Source of the DNA: a virus
IMG/VR virus record: IMGVR_UViG_3300042562_001413
Span: 1 to 38,941 of that record
DNA: 38,941 bases
Strand: one strand, 5' to 3'
Part shown: in pieces, positions 18,338 to 28,140 of the stretch
Numbering within the stretch: position 1 is the first letter of the stretch
Layout: each line of letters starts with the position of its first letter
The notes under the pieces: model-generated
The model's input: the letters and a program-made list of their open reading frames with translations, nothing else
Told to the model about the DNA's origin: nothing
Database searches by the model: none
Translations under genes and position numbers: made by a program

Positions 18338-20050
18338 TTATAATATTTCAATGTCAGCTCCCGCTGCAATTAATTTTGCTAATAAATTTGAATCAACATT
18401 TACAGTATTCTTTTCACCACCGTATTTGCTCATATATAAACCAGTTGTTCTATCTCCTTCACTTCCTGCAGTTCCTGTATTAATATCAAATAGTCCTCTT
18501 TTATTAAAAGGATCTTCTGCAGTAGAGTATTGAAAATCAGCACCCAATTTATTAAAGTTATCTTCTCTTGCTTGATTAATATTTTTATCTCTAAAATAAT
18601 CATTAATAACATCCGCACCTTTTACTGCAAAGTTAGACAATTTTCCATAGCCTTGTACACCCGGACTATCTATAAATCTATTAAGACCACCTTCAAAATT
18701 ATTTGTTCTTTCTACTTTTATTGGTTGAAATGCTGGTATACTTGTTGTTTGAGATGCAGGAATGGGTTCCATTGTAGATACATAAGTTTGATAATCATTT
18801 TCATCTATTAACTCTTGTCCAATCATACCCCTTCCATTTTCACTCATCCATTCATCTTTGGACATTAGTTGACCACCAAATTGCATTATATCTCCACCAT
18901 ACATGTATCCATTATTAAGATAAGCATCATATTCAGACTTAAGTTGATCAGAACTTTTACCTTGATTTCTAATAGCATCCCCTGAACTATACCATTGTTT
19001 AAATGATTTTTGTGGAATATTAGTTGAAGCAGAAGGAATTGCATTCATCATTGATGTTGCTGGTTTTGTATTAAACATACTAGGAGCGGGTTGACCATTA
19101 TCTCCAGTAGGTATCATTGAATTTTGTTTATTTATATCATTAGCATCCTGAGTAATTTTATAATTATAGTAATTACCTTTAGATGCATCCCTTATTGCAG
19201 ATTTTTTAGAACCATCTCTAAAGAAACCATCTTTAATACCATCTTTATTTTCATCAGCACCACTTAAAAATTCTTTATAACCACCATAAGCAACAGCAGC
19301 AGCTTTACCTAAACTAAAGTTATCATTTGTATATTCAAATTCCATTGGATTAATATATAATGGAGCCCTTTGCCAATTCATATCTTTATTACCTACAGAT
19401 ACATTATTGACTGCTGCTACTTTACCTTGAGGAACACCACCCATTTGATAATTTTCACCACCATATTCTTTATTCCATCCGGCAGCATTCTTAGCAAAGT
19501 TTGCCATCTTAACTACAGCTGGCGGATACTCATCTGTATTTGCCATAACTTTACTTGCAGCTTCTTGTACAGACATACCGCGTGCTTGAGCCCATCTAGT
19601 AAACTTACCTTCATTTTCAGGTTTAATTTCTATACCAGATTTACCTAAAGATAATCCCGCTTCTTCAGTTTCTTTTGCAGACATATCATCAGCATGCATT
19701 CTTTCATCTTGAGTTAATTGTTCCGGAGTTTGATTTAAATTAGCAGGATCAGGTTCACCACCAACTTGTTCTTCTGGTTGTTGACCTTGACTCATTTGTT
19801 CAAACAAAGACATAATATCATCTTCTTCAAAACCATTCATCATTAAAGCTTGACCAATAGTTTGTTGATCAACTTGTTGCTGAACTAAAGACATAACAAC
19901 TTCTGCAGCATTTTGTCCTTGGTTAATTGCTTGAGAAATAAAATCTGAAATTTGTTGTATAGCAGGATCTACTGATTGTTGTGGTTGTGCCCCAACTTGT
20001 TCAGTAGCTTGTCCTCCTTCTTGCTTTAAACTTATTTTGTTTACTTTCAC
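18338..20050 (-). CDS. Putative crAss-like cargo protein with GTG start, 570 aa
   Basis: The frame begins with GTG at 20050, giving MKVNKISLKQEGG; no ATG lies nearby upstream in this frame. The first 130 residues are Gln/Glu-rich and helical, with repeated QQ, and the body is rich in Asn, Gly and Lys. Double-glycine motifs recur: GG at 12-13 (KQEGGQ), near 95 (QVGGE), near 197 and 204 (EYGGE, QMGGV), near 385 and 391 (YGGD, QFGGQL) and near 545 (KYGGE). QFGGQL recurs in the neighbouring 857-residue protein. No enzymatic domain was recognised. It sits between the transglycosylase-bearing protein and the 783-residue protein, so it is probably part of the same internal-virion set. The 60-base gap upstream has no clear terminator. 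Confidence 0.66.
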   Translation of the reverse strand: MKVNKISLKQEGGQATEQVGAQPQQSVDPAIQQISDFISQAINQGQNAAEVVMSLVQQQVDQQTIGQALMMNGFEEDDIMSLFEQMSQGQQPEEQVGGEPDPANLNQTPEQLTQDERMHADDMSAKETEEAGLSLGKSGIEIKPENEGKFTRWAQARGMSVQEAASKVMANTDEYPPAVVKMANFAKNAAGWNKEYGGENYQMGGVPQGKVAAVNNVSVGNKDMNWQRAPLYINPMEFEYTNDNFSLGKAAAVAYGGYKEFLSGADENKDGIKDGFFRDGSKKSAIRDASKGNYYNYKITQDANDINKQNSMIPTGDNGQPAPSMFNTKPATSMMNAIPSASTNIPQKSFKQWYSSGDAIRNQGKSSDQLKSEYDAYLNNGYMYGGDIMQFGGQLMSKDEWMSENGRGMIGQELIDENDYQTYVSTMEPIPASQTTSIPAFQPIKVERTNNFEGGLNRFIDSPGVQGYGKLSNFAVKGADVINDYFRDKNINQAREDNFNKLGADFQYSTAEDPFNKRGLFDINTGTAGSEGDRTTGLYMSKYGGEKNTVNVDSNLLAKLIAAGADIEIL

Positions 20051-20110
20051 GGTACTTATATTATATTATTAATATACAAATAAATCAATAGATTTACTAA
20101 TTTTTAAGGT

Positions 20111-22684
20111 TTAAGAGTTGTCTGCAACATGCGTCATTATGTAATTTGCTGCACTCATTCCTAGTTCTTTTGCTTTACTATAATAAATTCTATTTAACTT
20201 ATCATAGTTTTTTACTGCTTCTGTTTCATTTTCAATATTACCTTTTATATAATCTTTATACATGGTAATGTTACCAGAATTTAATTGGCCACCAAATTGT
20301 TTTTTATTGACAATAGCACCTCCCATTTTCTTTTCCATTGGAAGTCTGTTATATGCCTTCATTAATGGACCTGGTTTTGATTCACCACCATCTCTAAAAC
20401 CATATAAACGTTTTATTGGTATATTCTTTTTATCACTTAATGCTTTAGAAAAATCACTGTTAAAAGTAGTATTTTTTTGTAATAATATATCATTAATATA
20501 TTTTCTTGATTCTGAAGGTAATTTATTAATCCAATCTAAACTATTATATATATCAACACCCTCTTCTTTTAAATCATTTAATAAATCAGAAACTTTAGTC
20601 CTACCTAAATTATAAGAAGCTAAAGTTTTAGCAAGCCTTACTTCTTCTGATTGTCCCGGTTTATCAATAAAACTTGAATTATACAATTCATTCATTGTAT
20701 ATTTTTGGACATCAGAGTTTTGCTTTATATTAAAAGGATCTATTTCACCTGTAATATTATTAGCTTTTTTATAATCTTTTATTACAGCCTTTCCAATTTG
20801 ACCTATACCTTTAAATCCAGCAGGTGAAACAGCATTGGGGTTAAATGTAGATTCTCTATATGCTTGTCTTATTAAAAGTTCTGGTGTTATTCCTTTTAAA
20901 GGAGGGGCAGCAGGTTTTAATTCTGTTGAATACCTATTACCTTTATATAAGAAATCAGAGTCTCCTTCTATACGTGCTGCTCTAAATGCTTTTTTAAATG
21001 TACCCGCATCATCATATCTAGATGTACCCCAGTTTGCTGGATTTAAATATGCTGTCCATGGAGTATCTTCTTGTTCTCCACCTTCTTGCTTAGGTTTGAT
21101 ACGTTTGTTATTATCTATTTGTAGTTGCTTATTAAGTAGTGCATTATTGATAAGCTTTAAACGTTGCTCATCTGTAAGTCCTGGTATAGAACCTATTTGT
21201 GCACCAATCTTATTATTATAAAAATCCATATCTCTACCTTCAGAATTATAGTTTGCTACTTCATATAAAGCACCTAATGCTCTTGATCCATATTCTCTTA
21301 TTGCTTGTTCAGATCCTGACAAAATATTATTCATAAATGATGGTACAGGTAAATTAGATGCAACACTTGCTGCAGCACTTGCATGTCTTACAGCATCTAA
21401 TGGTCCTTGATTATCTTCACCAAATCCAAATCCTTTTGCTTCAGCCATATCAGCTGCTTTGTTTGAAAAAGATGCAGGTCTTAGTTTATCACCATACTGA
21501 GCAACCTTTTTTACAATTCTTTTGCCATATTCAGTCATTAAATCTTCTTCACCTGTAGAACCTCCTGTTTGATAATTTTGAGCAATACTTTCATCATAAG
21601 GATTACTAATATTTTCTCTTTTTATATTATCAACCTTTCTGCTATATATACCAGGAACTCCTCTTTTAATCATTGAATGTGCTTCAACGTTATCTATAAT
21701 AGATTCAGTACCATTTGGATTTCTCATAACATAAACTTTGTTATCAGGAACGTATTGATTGCTATCAACTGACATAGGTTTTAAAGAAAGATTATCATTT
21801 GCATCAATATTTGAAATACCTCTTGATGGAATTGTATCCATGTTTGATCTTTCAAGATAATAAGGTTGTTCAGGTTTTTTAAAATTATAAACCCATTCTG
21901 ATGAACCACCTGCATTAGGAGAATATGTACCTACTTGTCTAGTATAATCTATCATGGGTGATGTCCTAGTGCCAAAATGTTCATTTATATACTTAACATA
22001 GTCACCTCTTAACTTTCTATATTTATCTTTGTTATCCTTACCTTCAACTAACGCAATATTATATTTTACTCCTTTTTCATAATTATCATCACCAAAAACT
22101 TCTTTCTCTTTTTCTAATCCATTTGGCAAACTATTATGAAAATTCATAAGTTTATTTTTCAAGTTAGTACCTGTATTAAAAACACTCAAACTATCACTGT
22201 AGTTTTTAAGTCTTGGATCATTACGATCAGTTACAGGAATAGAAACTCTTCCTCCTTTTTGTGCTTTTACCATACCTTCCCCACCACACTTGTGACAATC
22301 CATAATATCTGAACCACCATCAGCAGCTTTCCATTCCCAACCACAACTAGAACACTTAATAGTTTTATCTAATAAGCCACCACCCATTTTAGCTAGCAAT
22401 GTTTCTTTTACTTGTGTACCGGGAAATTCATAATCATATCCTGGATACATAATTTGTTCATTACCTAAATTATCTACACCATAGATTGGTCCCTTTCTTA
22501 GAGGGCTACCATCTTTTTCTTTCATAGTAATAGATCCAGATGGTATAATGTTTTCATAGTTATTAACATCTGGACTATCCATCCTAAATCCTTCTGTAGA
22601 AAATATACCTGTGGTATAAGTAAACATCTCATTTGGACCACCGGGTAATCCTCTACTTTCTTTATGTTGTATTTTTTTCTCCAT
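20111..22684 (-). CDS. Virion protein with zinc ribbon and lytic transglycosylase domain, 857 aa
   Basis: ATG at 22684 uses the last A of the preceding TAA stop (TAATG), so it is coupled to the tail-hub gene. A zinc ribbon is formed by C111/C114 and C130/C133. Around residue 428 there is a DAVRHA helical motif seen in several phage and bacterial proteins of unknown function. The C-terminal third is an SLT-type lytic transglycosylase: RESTFNP with predicted catalytic Glu611, then GIGQI about 15 residues on, then SYNLGR, and a closing ESRKYIND segment. Such domains cleave the glycan strand of peptidoglycan. A virion-carried copy would open a local hole for DNA and polymerase entry. GG motifs (KMGGG, QKGGR, YQTGG, KQEGGE, RDGGE, QFGGQL) recur as in the two genes that follow. 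The enzyme call is good; the zinc ribbon role is unknown. Confidence 0.8.
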   Translation of the reverse strand: MEKKIQHKESRGLPGGPNEMFTYTTGIFSTEGFRMDSPDVNNYENIIPSGSITMKEKDGSPLRKGPIYGVDNLGNEQIMYPGYDYEFPGTQVKETLLAKMGGGLLDKTIKCSSCGWEWKAADGGSDIMDCHKCGGEGMVKAQKGGRVSIPVTDRNDPRLKNYSDSLSVFNTGTNLKNKLMNFHNSLPNGLEKEKEVFGDDNYEKGVKYNIALVEGKDNKDKYRKLRGDYVKYINEHFGTRTSPMIDYTRQVGTYSPNAGGSSEWVYNFKKPEQPYYLERSNMDTIPSRGISNIDANDNLSLKPMSVDSNQYVPDNKVYVMRNPNGTESIIDNVEAHSMIKRGVPGIYSRKVDNIKRENISNPYDESIAQNYQTGGSTGEEDLMTEYGKRIVKKVAQYGDKLRPASFSNKAADMAEAKGFGFGEDNQGPLDAVRHASAAASVASNLPVPSFMNNILSGSEQAIREYGSRALGALYEVANYNSEGRDMDFYNNKIGAQIGSIPGLTDEQRLKLINNALLNKQLQIDNNKRIKPKQEGGEQEDTPWTAYLNPANWGTSRYDDAGTFKKAFRAARIEGDSDFLYKGNRYSTELKPAAPPLKGITPELLIRQAYRESTFNPNAVSPAGFKGIGQIGKAVIKDYKKANNITGEIDPFNIKQNSDVQKYTMNELYNSSFIDKPGQSEEVRLAKTLASYNLGRTKVSDLLNDLKEEGVDIYNSLDWINKLPSESRKYINDILLQKNTTFNSDFSKALSDKKNIPIKRLYGFRDGGESKPGPLMKAYNRLPMEKKMGGAIVNKKQFGGQLNSGNITMYKDYIKGNIENETEAVKNYDKLNRIYYSKAKELGMSAANYIMTHVADNS

Positions 22685-25600
22685 TATCTCATTGATAAAA
22701 GTAATTTAGTGTTATTCAATCTTAATAACATCTTTCTATTTTCTGATTTAACTCTTCTCAAAATAACATTAGTATAGTAATGTCTAAACTTCTTATGTTG
22801 TAATGGAGGTTTATTATAATTTAAGTTTATAGTATTTAAAACTTTAATATATCCATTTGGTTGTGTATCCCATATTGCCTGTTCAGCATTTGTAAATTCT
22901 CCTCTATCTTTAGTGATATCATAGAACTGATTGAATCTATATTTCTGTTCTACTTTAGAACATAGTATATTTATACTATTTGTATTGATAATAGGATAAC
23001 TCAATTCTAATACAGGATTATTATATGGTGTTGGAGTTAATTGTAATAAACCAGATACCTGCTCATTATTATAAATAATTGATTGGTCAAAGTTAAAGTT
23101 TAAATCTTCCCATTTATCATCATTACAAGCAAATCCCATGTCTCCTTTATATACATAAGTTTCTAATTGGTATTCCATACTTCTAACAGTATTAACCATT
23201 TGTCCTGTATTAGAAACTAATTCTACTTCCCATGGATAATTAGTACCATAAAAATTAGCAAAACTATCGCACCTTGAATTATGTCTCCAAAATGAACCAA
23301 CTTTAAAATTAGCTGGTGTAGATTCATATTTAAAATAATTACAAATCCTTGGATTTGGATTTACATATGTTGGATTTCCAACTAAATAAACATCATCACA
23401 ATTTCCTGTTGTTGTAGTTGTTGTACCTACAGGAGATATAGGACATGCACAAGTAACTTTTCTACAGATAGGTGGTTTAATATTATTACATATACCAGTT
23501 GGTGAAGTATAAACATTGGTTGTAGAATTATAAAATACTTTTGTATAACCCGGAGGACAATTACAAATAAAAGGATTAGGAAATCCGCCACTAATAACAG
23601 AATTAACTTCTTCTATTGTAATAATAGCACGCTCACTAATATTGATTGATTGTTCACATAGTCCATTAGCAGCATTATATGTATAACCTGGAGGACATTG
23701 TGGAATAGTAGTAGTCATAGTCTTAGTAGTAAAGAAATGATTAATACTAGGTAATGCAAATTCTGGATGCCAATCATGAAATGATATCCAAGCTTTAGCT
23801 TTAGGATCATAACTTACAGTCCAAGAACAATCATCAAAATAAATTGGATCACCTAATGTAATAGGGTTTCCTAATAAAGCAAATCCTCTATTTTCTGTAT
23901 ATGTAACATCAGCAATATATGTAGCTTTAACTCTATAGTCTTTTTTCATAAAGTAAACTATATCATCATTAGGATCATAAATTGTTTGACAACCCACACC
24001 AACTACAGGATTATCTGATAATGGTGAAGCTTCTAATTGAGGATATTGTTTAACAAGTTGAGATGGTAAGTATTTATTAAACCACCATTTCATTCCTGCA
24101 TTAGATATTGGATCTAATGTTTGTCCAGTAAAGTGAAATATTTTACCTTGAGCTTGAGATATAAAAAACAAACCTGCAGGTGTATTCATAACACTTCTTA
24201 AACTTTCACATGAACCATACTCATTTGATAAATCTGCATTAACAATATTTTGGAATGGTTGACTAAATAATCCTCCATCACCAATAGTAAGTTTAGTATC
24301 CAAAGATGTTCTCAAAGTATCTACTCCTTGAAACATTTGAGGAGATAAAAAAGGAAAGAATATAATAGCACCATTTTTATTAATAGGTTTAATTACACTG
24401 ACTTTATTTTTAAAGTCTTGATAATTAAATGGTAAGAATACTCTCCAAAAATCTTTCTTAGATTCCTTTTGTGCTTGTAATGAATAGATTAATCTTTTTG
24501 GATAACTAACATAACAATTTTCTGCAGTGTATGGATCATAGTATCTTGGTTGAATCTCACCAAAACTACCTAACTGTGTTACAAATTTAGATGGACTTAG
24601 TGATTCATCATATTTATAGAAGTTATCTTTCTTTTCTATTTGTGCATGAAATAATTCATCTATATCATTATATCCATATACATCATATATTCTTGCTTCT
24701 GTTCTATCTTCCCAATCTCTATTAGCTAAGTTAACTTCAGACTCTACAAAGAAATCTAATATGCCATTAACGTGAGTATACATATAAGCATATCTCATAG
24801 CAAACTTAGGATTAGGATCACCACTACCACCAAAGATTGCACTTAAACCACTAGCACAACTATTTGATCCTCTATCTAAATAAAACAAATCATTAGGAAA
24901 AACATTATCTAATTCACCAGAACTTGCAAAACCAAGAGAAGCAATTTCCTCAGCTAAAGTACTCATATCAAATTTTTGAGAATTTAACCAAAATCTTGGA
25001 TATGGTATATTAACGTGTTGAGAATAATCATATGTAAATTCATCAGGTTGTCCTAATAAATATTGAGCAAATATAGGCATAATAACTTTTTCAGTATATC
25101 TAGTAATAAATATATCACCACTAAATATAGCTGAACTAGAATATTTAAAAGCATCGGGTTTAGTAGGATCTAAATATTCTACACAACCTCTCATTTGAAC
25201 TTGCTTAATGCCATCTAATTGACCATACTGATTATCAAAATTAAATTTAAGAGCACCATAATAAGCTGATATAGGCGTTTTTTGTTTAACTGATGGATTA
25301 GTTATATTTTCATCTGTAACATTAACACTACCAGTAGTACTAACAGAACCCCCAATTGTAAATCTTGATGTATCAATTACACTTGGTTCTGTTACAGGAT
25401 TACTTAATGAAACAACTACAGTAGATGGTCTAAATAAATTATTAATTTTATACTTCCCACTATCAAATGATTGAAATGATTGACCTAAATAATTTGAATC
25501 TGTATTTTTAATTCTAAATAATCCTGTATTAATTTTTTGATATGAATTAAAAAATCCATAAGAATTGTATTTAAATGCAAAATCAGATTTATTAATTAAG

Positions 25601-28125
25601 TTATAAATTAATTCTAATATTTCATTTCCACCAATTGCTATATTAGTTTTAGCCATAGTTGAAGCTACAAACAACTTTACAATTGTAGGTAATGATGATT
25701 CTGATGAATCATTAACTTGTGTTTTAGTTATAGTACCACCTGTTACACCAGGAAAAGCACCAGCAGCAATAGCGGCTCCTGCATTAAGCATATCTTTTGA
25801 ATATGTTGCTGTTCCACCAGTAAGATAAAGATCTGCTAATCCTGCAGCGTCTCCAAGTAATACATCTATAACTACTGCAGCAGCTGATTGTGCTCCAACT
25901 GCTCCCATTCCTGCAACTATATATGGAGCAAGTACAAGAGGGTTTGGACCAAATCCACTTGAAAGACCTGCCATAAGAAAACTTGATGAATCAAAATTTC
26001 CTCTAGCACCTTCCACTGTTGTACTTCTTGTTCCTAATACTTTATGCATAGCATAACCAACACCAATAACAGAAGCTATTATTGCAGCACCATTTCTTAA
26101 TAATTTAAATTGTGGATGATCCTCAGATGCTTTAAAATAACCGCTTGAATTACCACTTACCTCACCATATAATCTTGTTTCATAAGCATTTAAAAAAGGT
26201 TTAGTAAACATTAAATCTGGTGAAGAAAAACTAAATACTGTTTTTGAATATCCAGATGGATCACCGGCTACAGCAGGTGCTGAACCTAATGGTTTAAAAT
26301 CACGTATTGATTCAGTATAGTTATCACAACCTTCTGTTCTATTGATAGAATTTGCAGCACCATCATGAAAGTAAACATCCGGTCTTAAATCATTGTATGG
26401 ATAATTAGGATATAAACCTTGAACAGAATTACCTATTAGATTTTCTGCATTAGGTATAGTATACTTACGCATATTTCTAAATAACCCTTTTGCTAAAATA
26501 GATTTTGCACCTGCTCTAGATCCTCTTAATATTTCATAACCAACTACATTTGATATATATGTTCCGTCATTATTTTTTGGTCTTCCAATATTTGTAAATT
26601 CAACACCCAAGATATTAATTAAATCTCCAGCTGTTGTACTTATATGTAATGGTGAATTTGCACCTCCCACTTCTTCAGTAGGAAACTTATGATGTCTAAT
26701 AGGTTTACCACAAAGATCACCCCAAATGTCAGGTCTATTAGCAGGATATCTTTCGGTTGATTCCCAATATCCCATTTCACCTCTAGCAATAACTAATGAA
26801 CCATCTGGTTGAACTTCAGTTAAATTTTGTGCTGTAATTGTTCCTGTATTATAAACCTTATATAAAGGATCTCCAGCAACATCTAACACATTATTGCCGT
26901 ATATAGTATCTGTTTCAAGATATGTTCCTGAAGGGGTTGTAAATGGCCTTGGTGCTCTTCCTGGAATATGATAAGAAGAAGATCTTTCTCCTGTGTTATA
27001 AATCCATCTAATAAAGAATGCATATTGTTCATCTCTTAAGAATCCCATCTTATTACCACTTAAATGATAATAACTAGCATTTATTTGATTTGCTACCCAA
27101 TTAACTTTAATATCATTTGCTATTGGTTGATAGTTAAAATCAAATTGACTTACAGGTCCTTGTCTAATTAACCAATCATTTACAACATACATTGCATTTG
27201 ATTTTTCATAAGCAGGACTTCTTTGAGGTATTGTTTTTAAACTTACAGCAACTAATGTATCATCAATATAATCAATATTAATATCTTGTTGTTGTGTACT
27301 ATAAAGACCTATGCGTTTAGCATATATCTGACCTTGATTTCTAACAAGTAATACTAACTCATAGTAATCATAATCTTTATCTAAATTACTTAATTTAACA
27401 TTTAATGAACCAGCTGTACCAGAATGTGACCATAATGTTTGAATATTAGAAACACCAATATAATCAGTTACTTTTTGTTCATTTTCTGTATAAGCAATAA
27501 ATGCTTGATATGCACCATTCTGTAACATACCACCATCTATTGATTTACTTAAAGTAACACAAGGTGTATCTACTAAAGGAGCTAATCTTATTTTCTCACA
27601 ATTTAAAGACGTTGTATCAGCAAAAGTAATACAAGAATCACCAGGTGCAGAAGACACAGTTTGAATCCAAGGAACTTTATCAATGTTTAATGAACGTGAA
27701 GGATTGTTTCCATCATCCCAATATACTTGCCAAGTACAATCAAAATTTTCTTTTGCTGCACCAACTATTAAATGTTTTCTATTAAAATTTAAACAAGGAT
27801 CATTTACAATAACTTCATACTTACATTCACTATCATCAAATCTTCCAATTTCAGAATTTATATCATCAGTAGAATATACAATCCATTGATCACCATATCT
27901 ATGTATAGCACCAATAATTGTATAAGGTATAACACCACATTGTAAATTTGATGGTTCATTACCTATTACACCAAGATCTCCATCAGTAGAATTATTCATT
28001 GCATTACGTGCATGCCACCAACTTTCTTTTGGTTCCATTGCCTGCGTGATATCTTTATTCATTCCTTTAATGAATGAATTAGTATTTACAGAGGATGTCC
28101 CAGGATTTTCATTTTGTTGTGCCAT
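22684..28125 (-). CDS. Tail hub/muzzle protein (P22 gp10-like tail stabilization), 1813 aa
   Basis: This is the largest complete gene in the window. The start MAQQNENPG is followed by SFIKGMNKDI and WWHARNAM near residues 18-45, the signature start of crAss-like tail stabilization proteins related to P22 gp10. The first 640 residues are beta-rich with many Trp, Tyr and Asp, as expected of a beta-propeller hub. Residues about 675-800 are an unusual Ala/Gly/Val-rich hydrophobic stretch with several membrane-like segments. Residues about 1478-1577 carry two CPPGYT Cys-rich units and a TTTTTT run. It follows the 314-residue tubular protein by 15 bases and overlaps the transglycosylase gene by one. 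It probably closes the tail and forms the external muzzle. The family call rests on recognised motifs and gene order. Confidence 0.78.
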   Translation of the reverse strand: MAQQNENPGTSSVNTNSFIKGMNKDITQAMEPKESWWHARNAMNNSTDGDLGVIGNEPSNLQCGVIPYTIIGAIHRYGDQWIVYSTDDINSEIGRFDDSECKYEVIVNDPCLNFNRKHLIVGAAKENFDCTWQVYWDDGNNPSRSLNIDKVPWIQTVSSAPGDSCITFADTTSLNCEKIRLAPLVDTPCVTLSKSIDGGMLQNGAYQAFIAYTENEQKVTDYIGVSNIQTLWSHSGTAGSLNVKLSNLDKDYDYYELVLLVRNQGQIYAKRIGLYSTQQQDINIDYIDDTLVAVSLKTIPQRSPAYEKSNAMYVVNDWLIRQGPVSQFDFNYQPIANDIKVNWVANQINASYYHLSGNKMGFLRDEQYAFFIRWIYNTGERSSSYHIPGRAPRPFTTPSGTYLETDTIYGNNVLDVAGDPLYKVYNTGTITAQNLTEVQPDGSLVIARGEMGYWESTERYPANRPDIWGDLCGKPIRHHKFPTEEVGGANSPLHISTTAGDLINILGVEFTNIGRPKNNDGTYISNVVGYEILRGSRAGAKSILAKGLFRNMRKYTIPNAENLIGNSVQGLYPNYPYNDLRPDVYFHDGAANSINRTEGCDNYTESIRDFKPLGSAPAVAGDPSGYSKTVFSFSSPDLMFTKPFLNAYETRLYGEVSGNSSGYFKASEDHPQFKLLRNGAAIIASVIGVGYAMHKVLGTRSTTVEGARGNFDSSSFLMAGLSSGFGPNPLVLAPYIVAGMGAVGAQSAAAVVIDVLLGDAAGLADLYLTGGTATYSKDMLNAGAAIAAGAFPGVTGGTITKTQVNDSSESSLPTIVKLFVASTMAKTNIAIGGNEILELIYNLINKSDFAFKYNSYGFFNSYQKINTGLFRIKNTDSNYLGQSFQSFDSGKYKINNLFRPSTVVVSLSNPVTEPSVIDTSRFTIGGSVSTTGSVNVTDENITNPSVKQKTPISAYYGALKFNFDNQYGQLDGIKQVQMRGCVEYLDPTKPDAFKYSSSAIFSGDIFITRYTEKVIMPIFAQYLLGQPDEFTYDYSQHVNIPYPRFWLNSQKFDMSTLAEEIASLGFASSGELDNVFPNDLFYLDRGSNSCASGLSAIFGGSGDPNPKFAMRYAYMYTHVNGILDFFVESEVNLANRDWEDRTEARIYDVYGYNDIDELFHAQIEKKDNFYKYDESLSPSKFVTQLGSFGEIQPRYYDPYTAENCYVSYPKRLIYSLQAQKESKKDFWRVFLPFNYQDFKNKVSVIKPINKNGAIIFFPFLSPQMFQGVDTLRTSLDTKLTIGDGGLFSQPFQNIVNADLSNEYGSCESLRSVMNTPAGLFFISQAQGKIFHFTGQTLDPISNAGMKWWFNKYLPSQLVKQYPQLEASPLSDNPVVGVGCQTIYDPNDDIVYFMKKDYRVKATYIADVTYTENRGFALLGNPITLGDPIYFDDCSWTVSYDPKAKAWISFHDWHPEFALPSINHFFTTKTMTTTIPQCPPGYTYNAANGLCEQSINISERAIITIEEVNSVISGGFPNPFICNCPPGYTKVFYNSTTNVYTSPTGICNNIKPPICRKVTCACPISPVGTTTTTTGNCDDVYLVGNPTYVNPNPRICNYFKYESTPANFKVGSFWRHNSRCDSFANFYGTNYPWEVELVSNTGQMVNTVRSMEYQLETYVYKGDMGFACNDDKWEDLNFNFDQSIIYNNEQVSGLLQLTPTPYNNPVLELSYPIINTNSINILCSKVEQKYRFNQFYDITKDRGEFTNAEQAIWDTQPNGYIKVLNTINLNYNKPPLQHKKFRHYYTNVILRRVKSENRKMLLRLNNTKLLLSMR

Positions 28126-28140
28126 AATAATTTAATTCTT

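Noticed and set aside
20835-21221. Plus-strand open frame of 128 codons
   Set aside because: It lies opposite the conserved transglycosylase protein, has a low-complexity composition typical of an antisense frame, and no recognisable domain or start signal.
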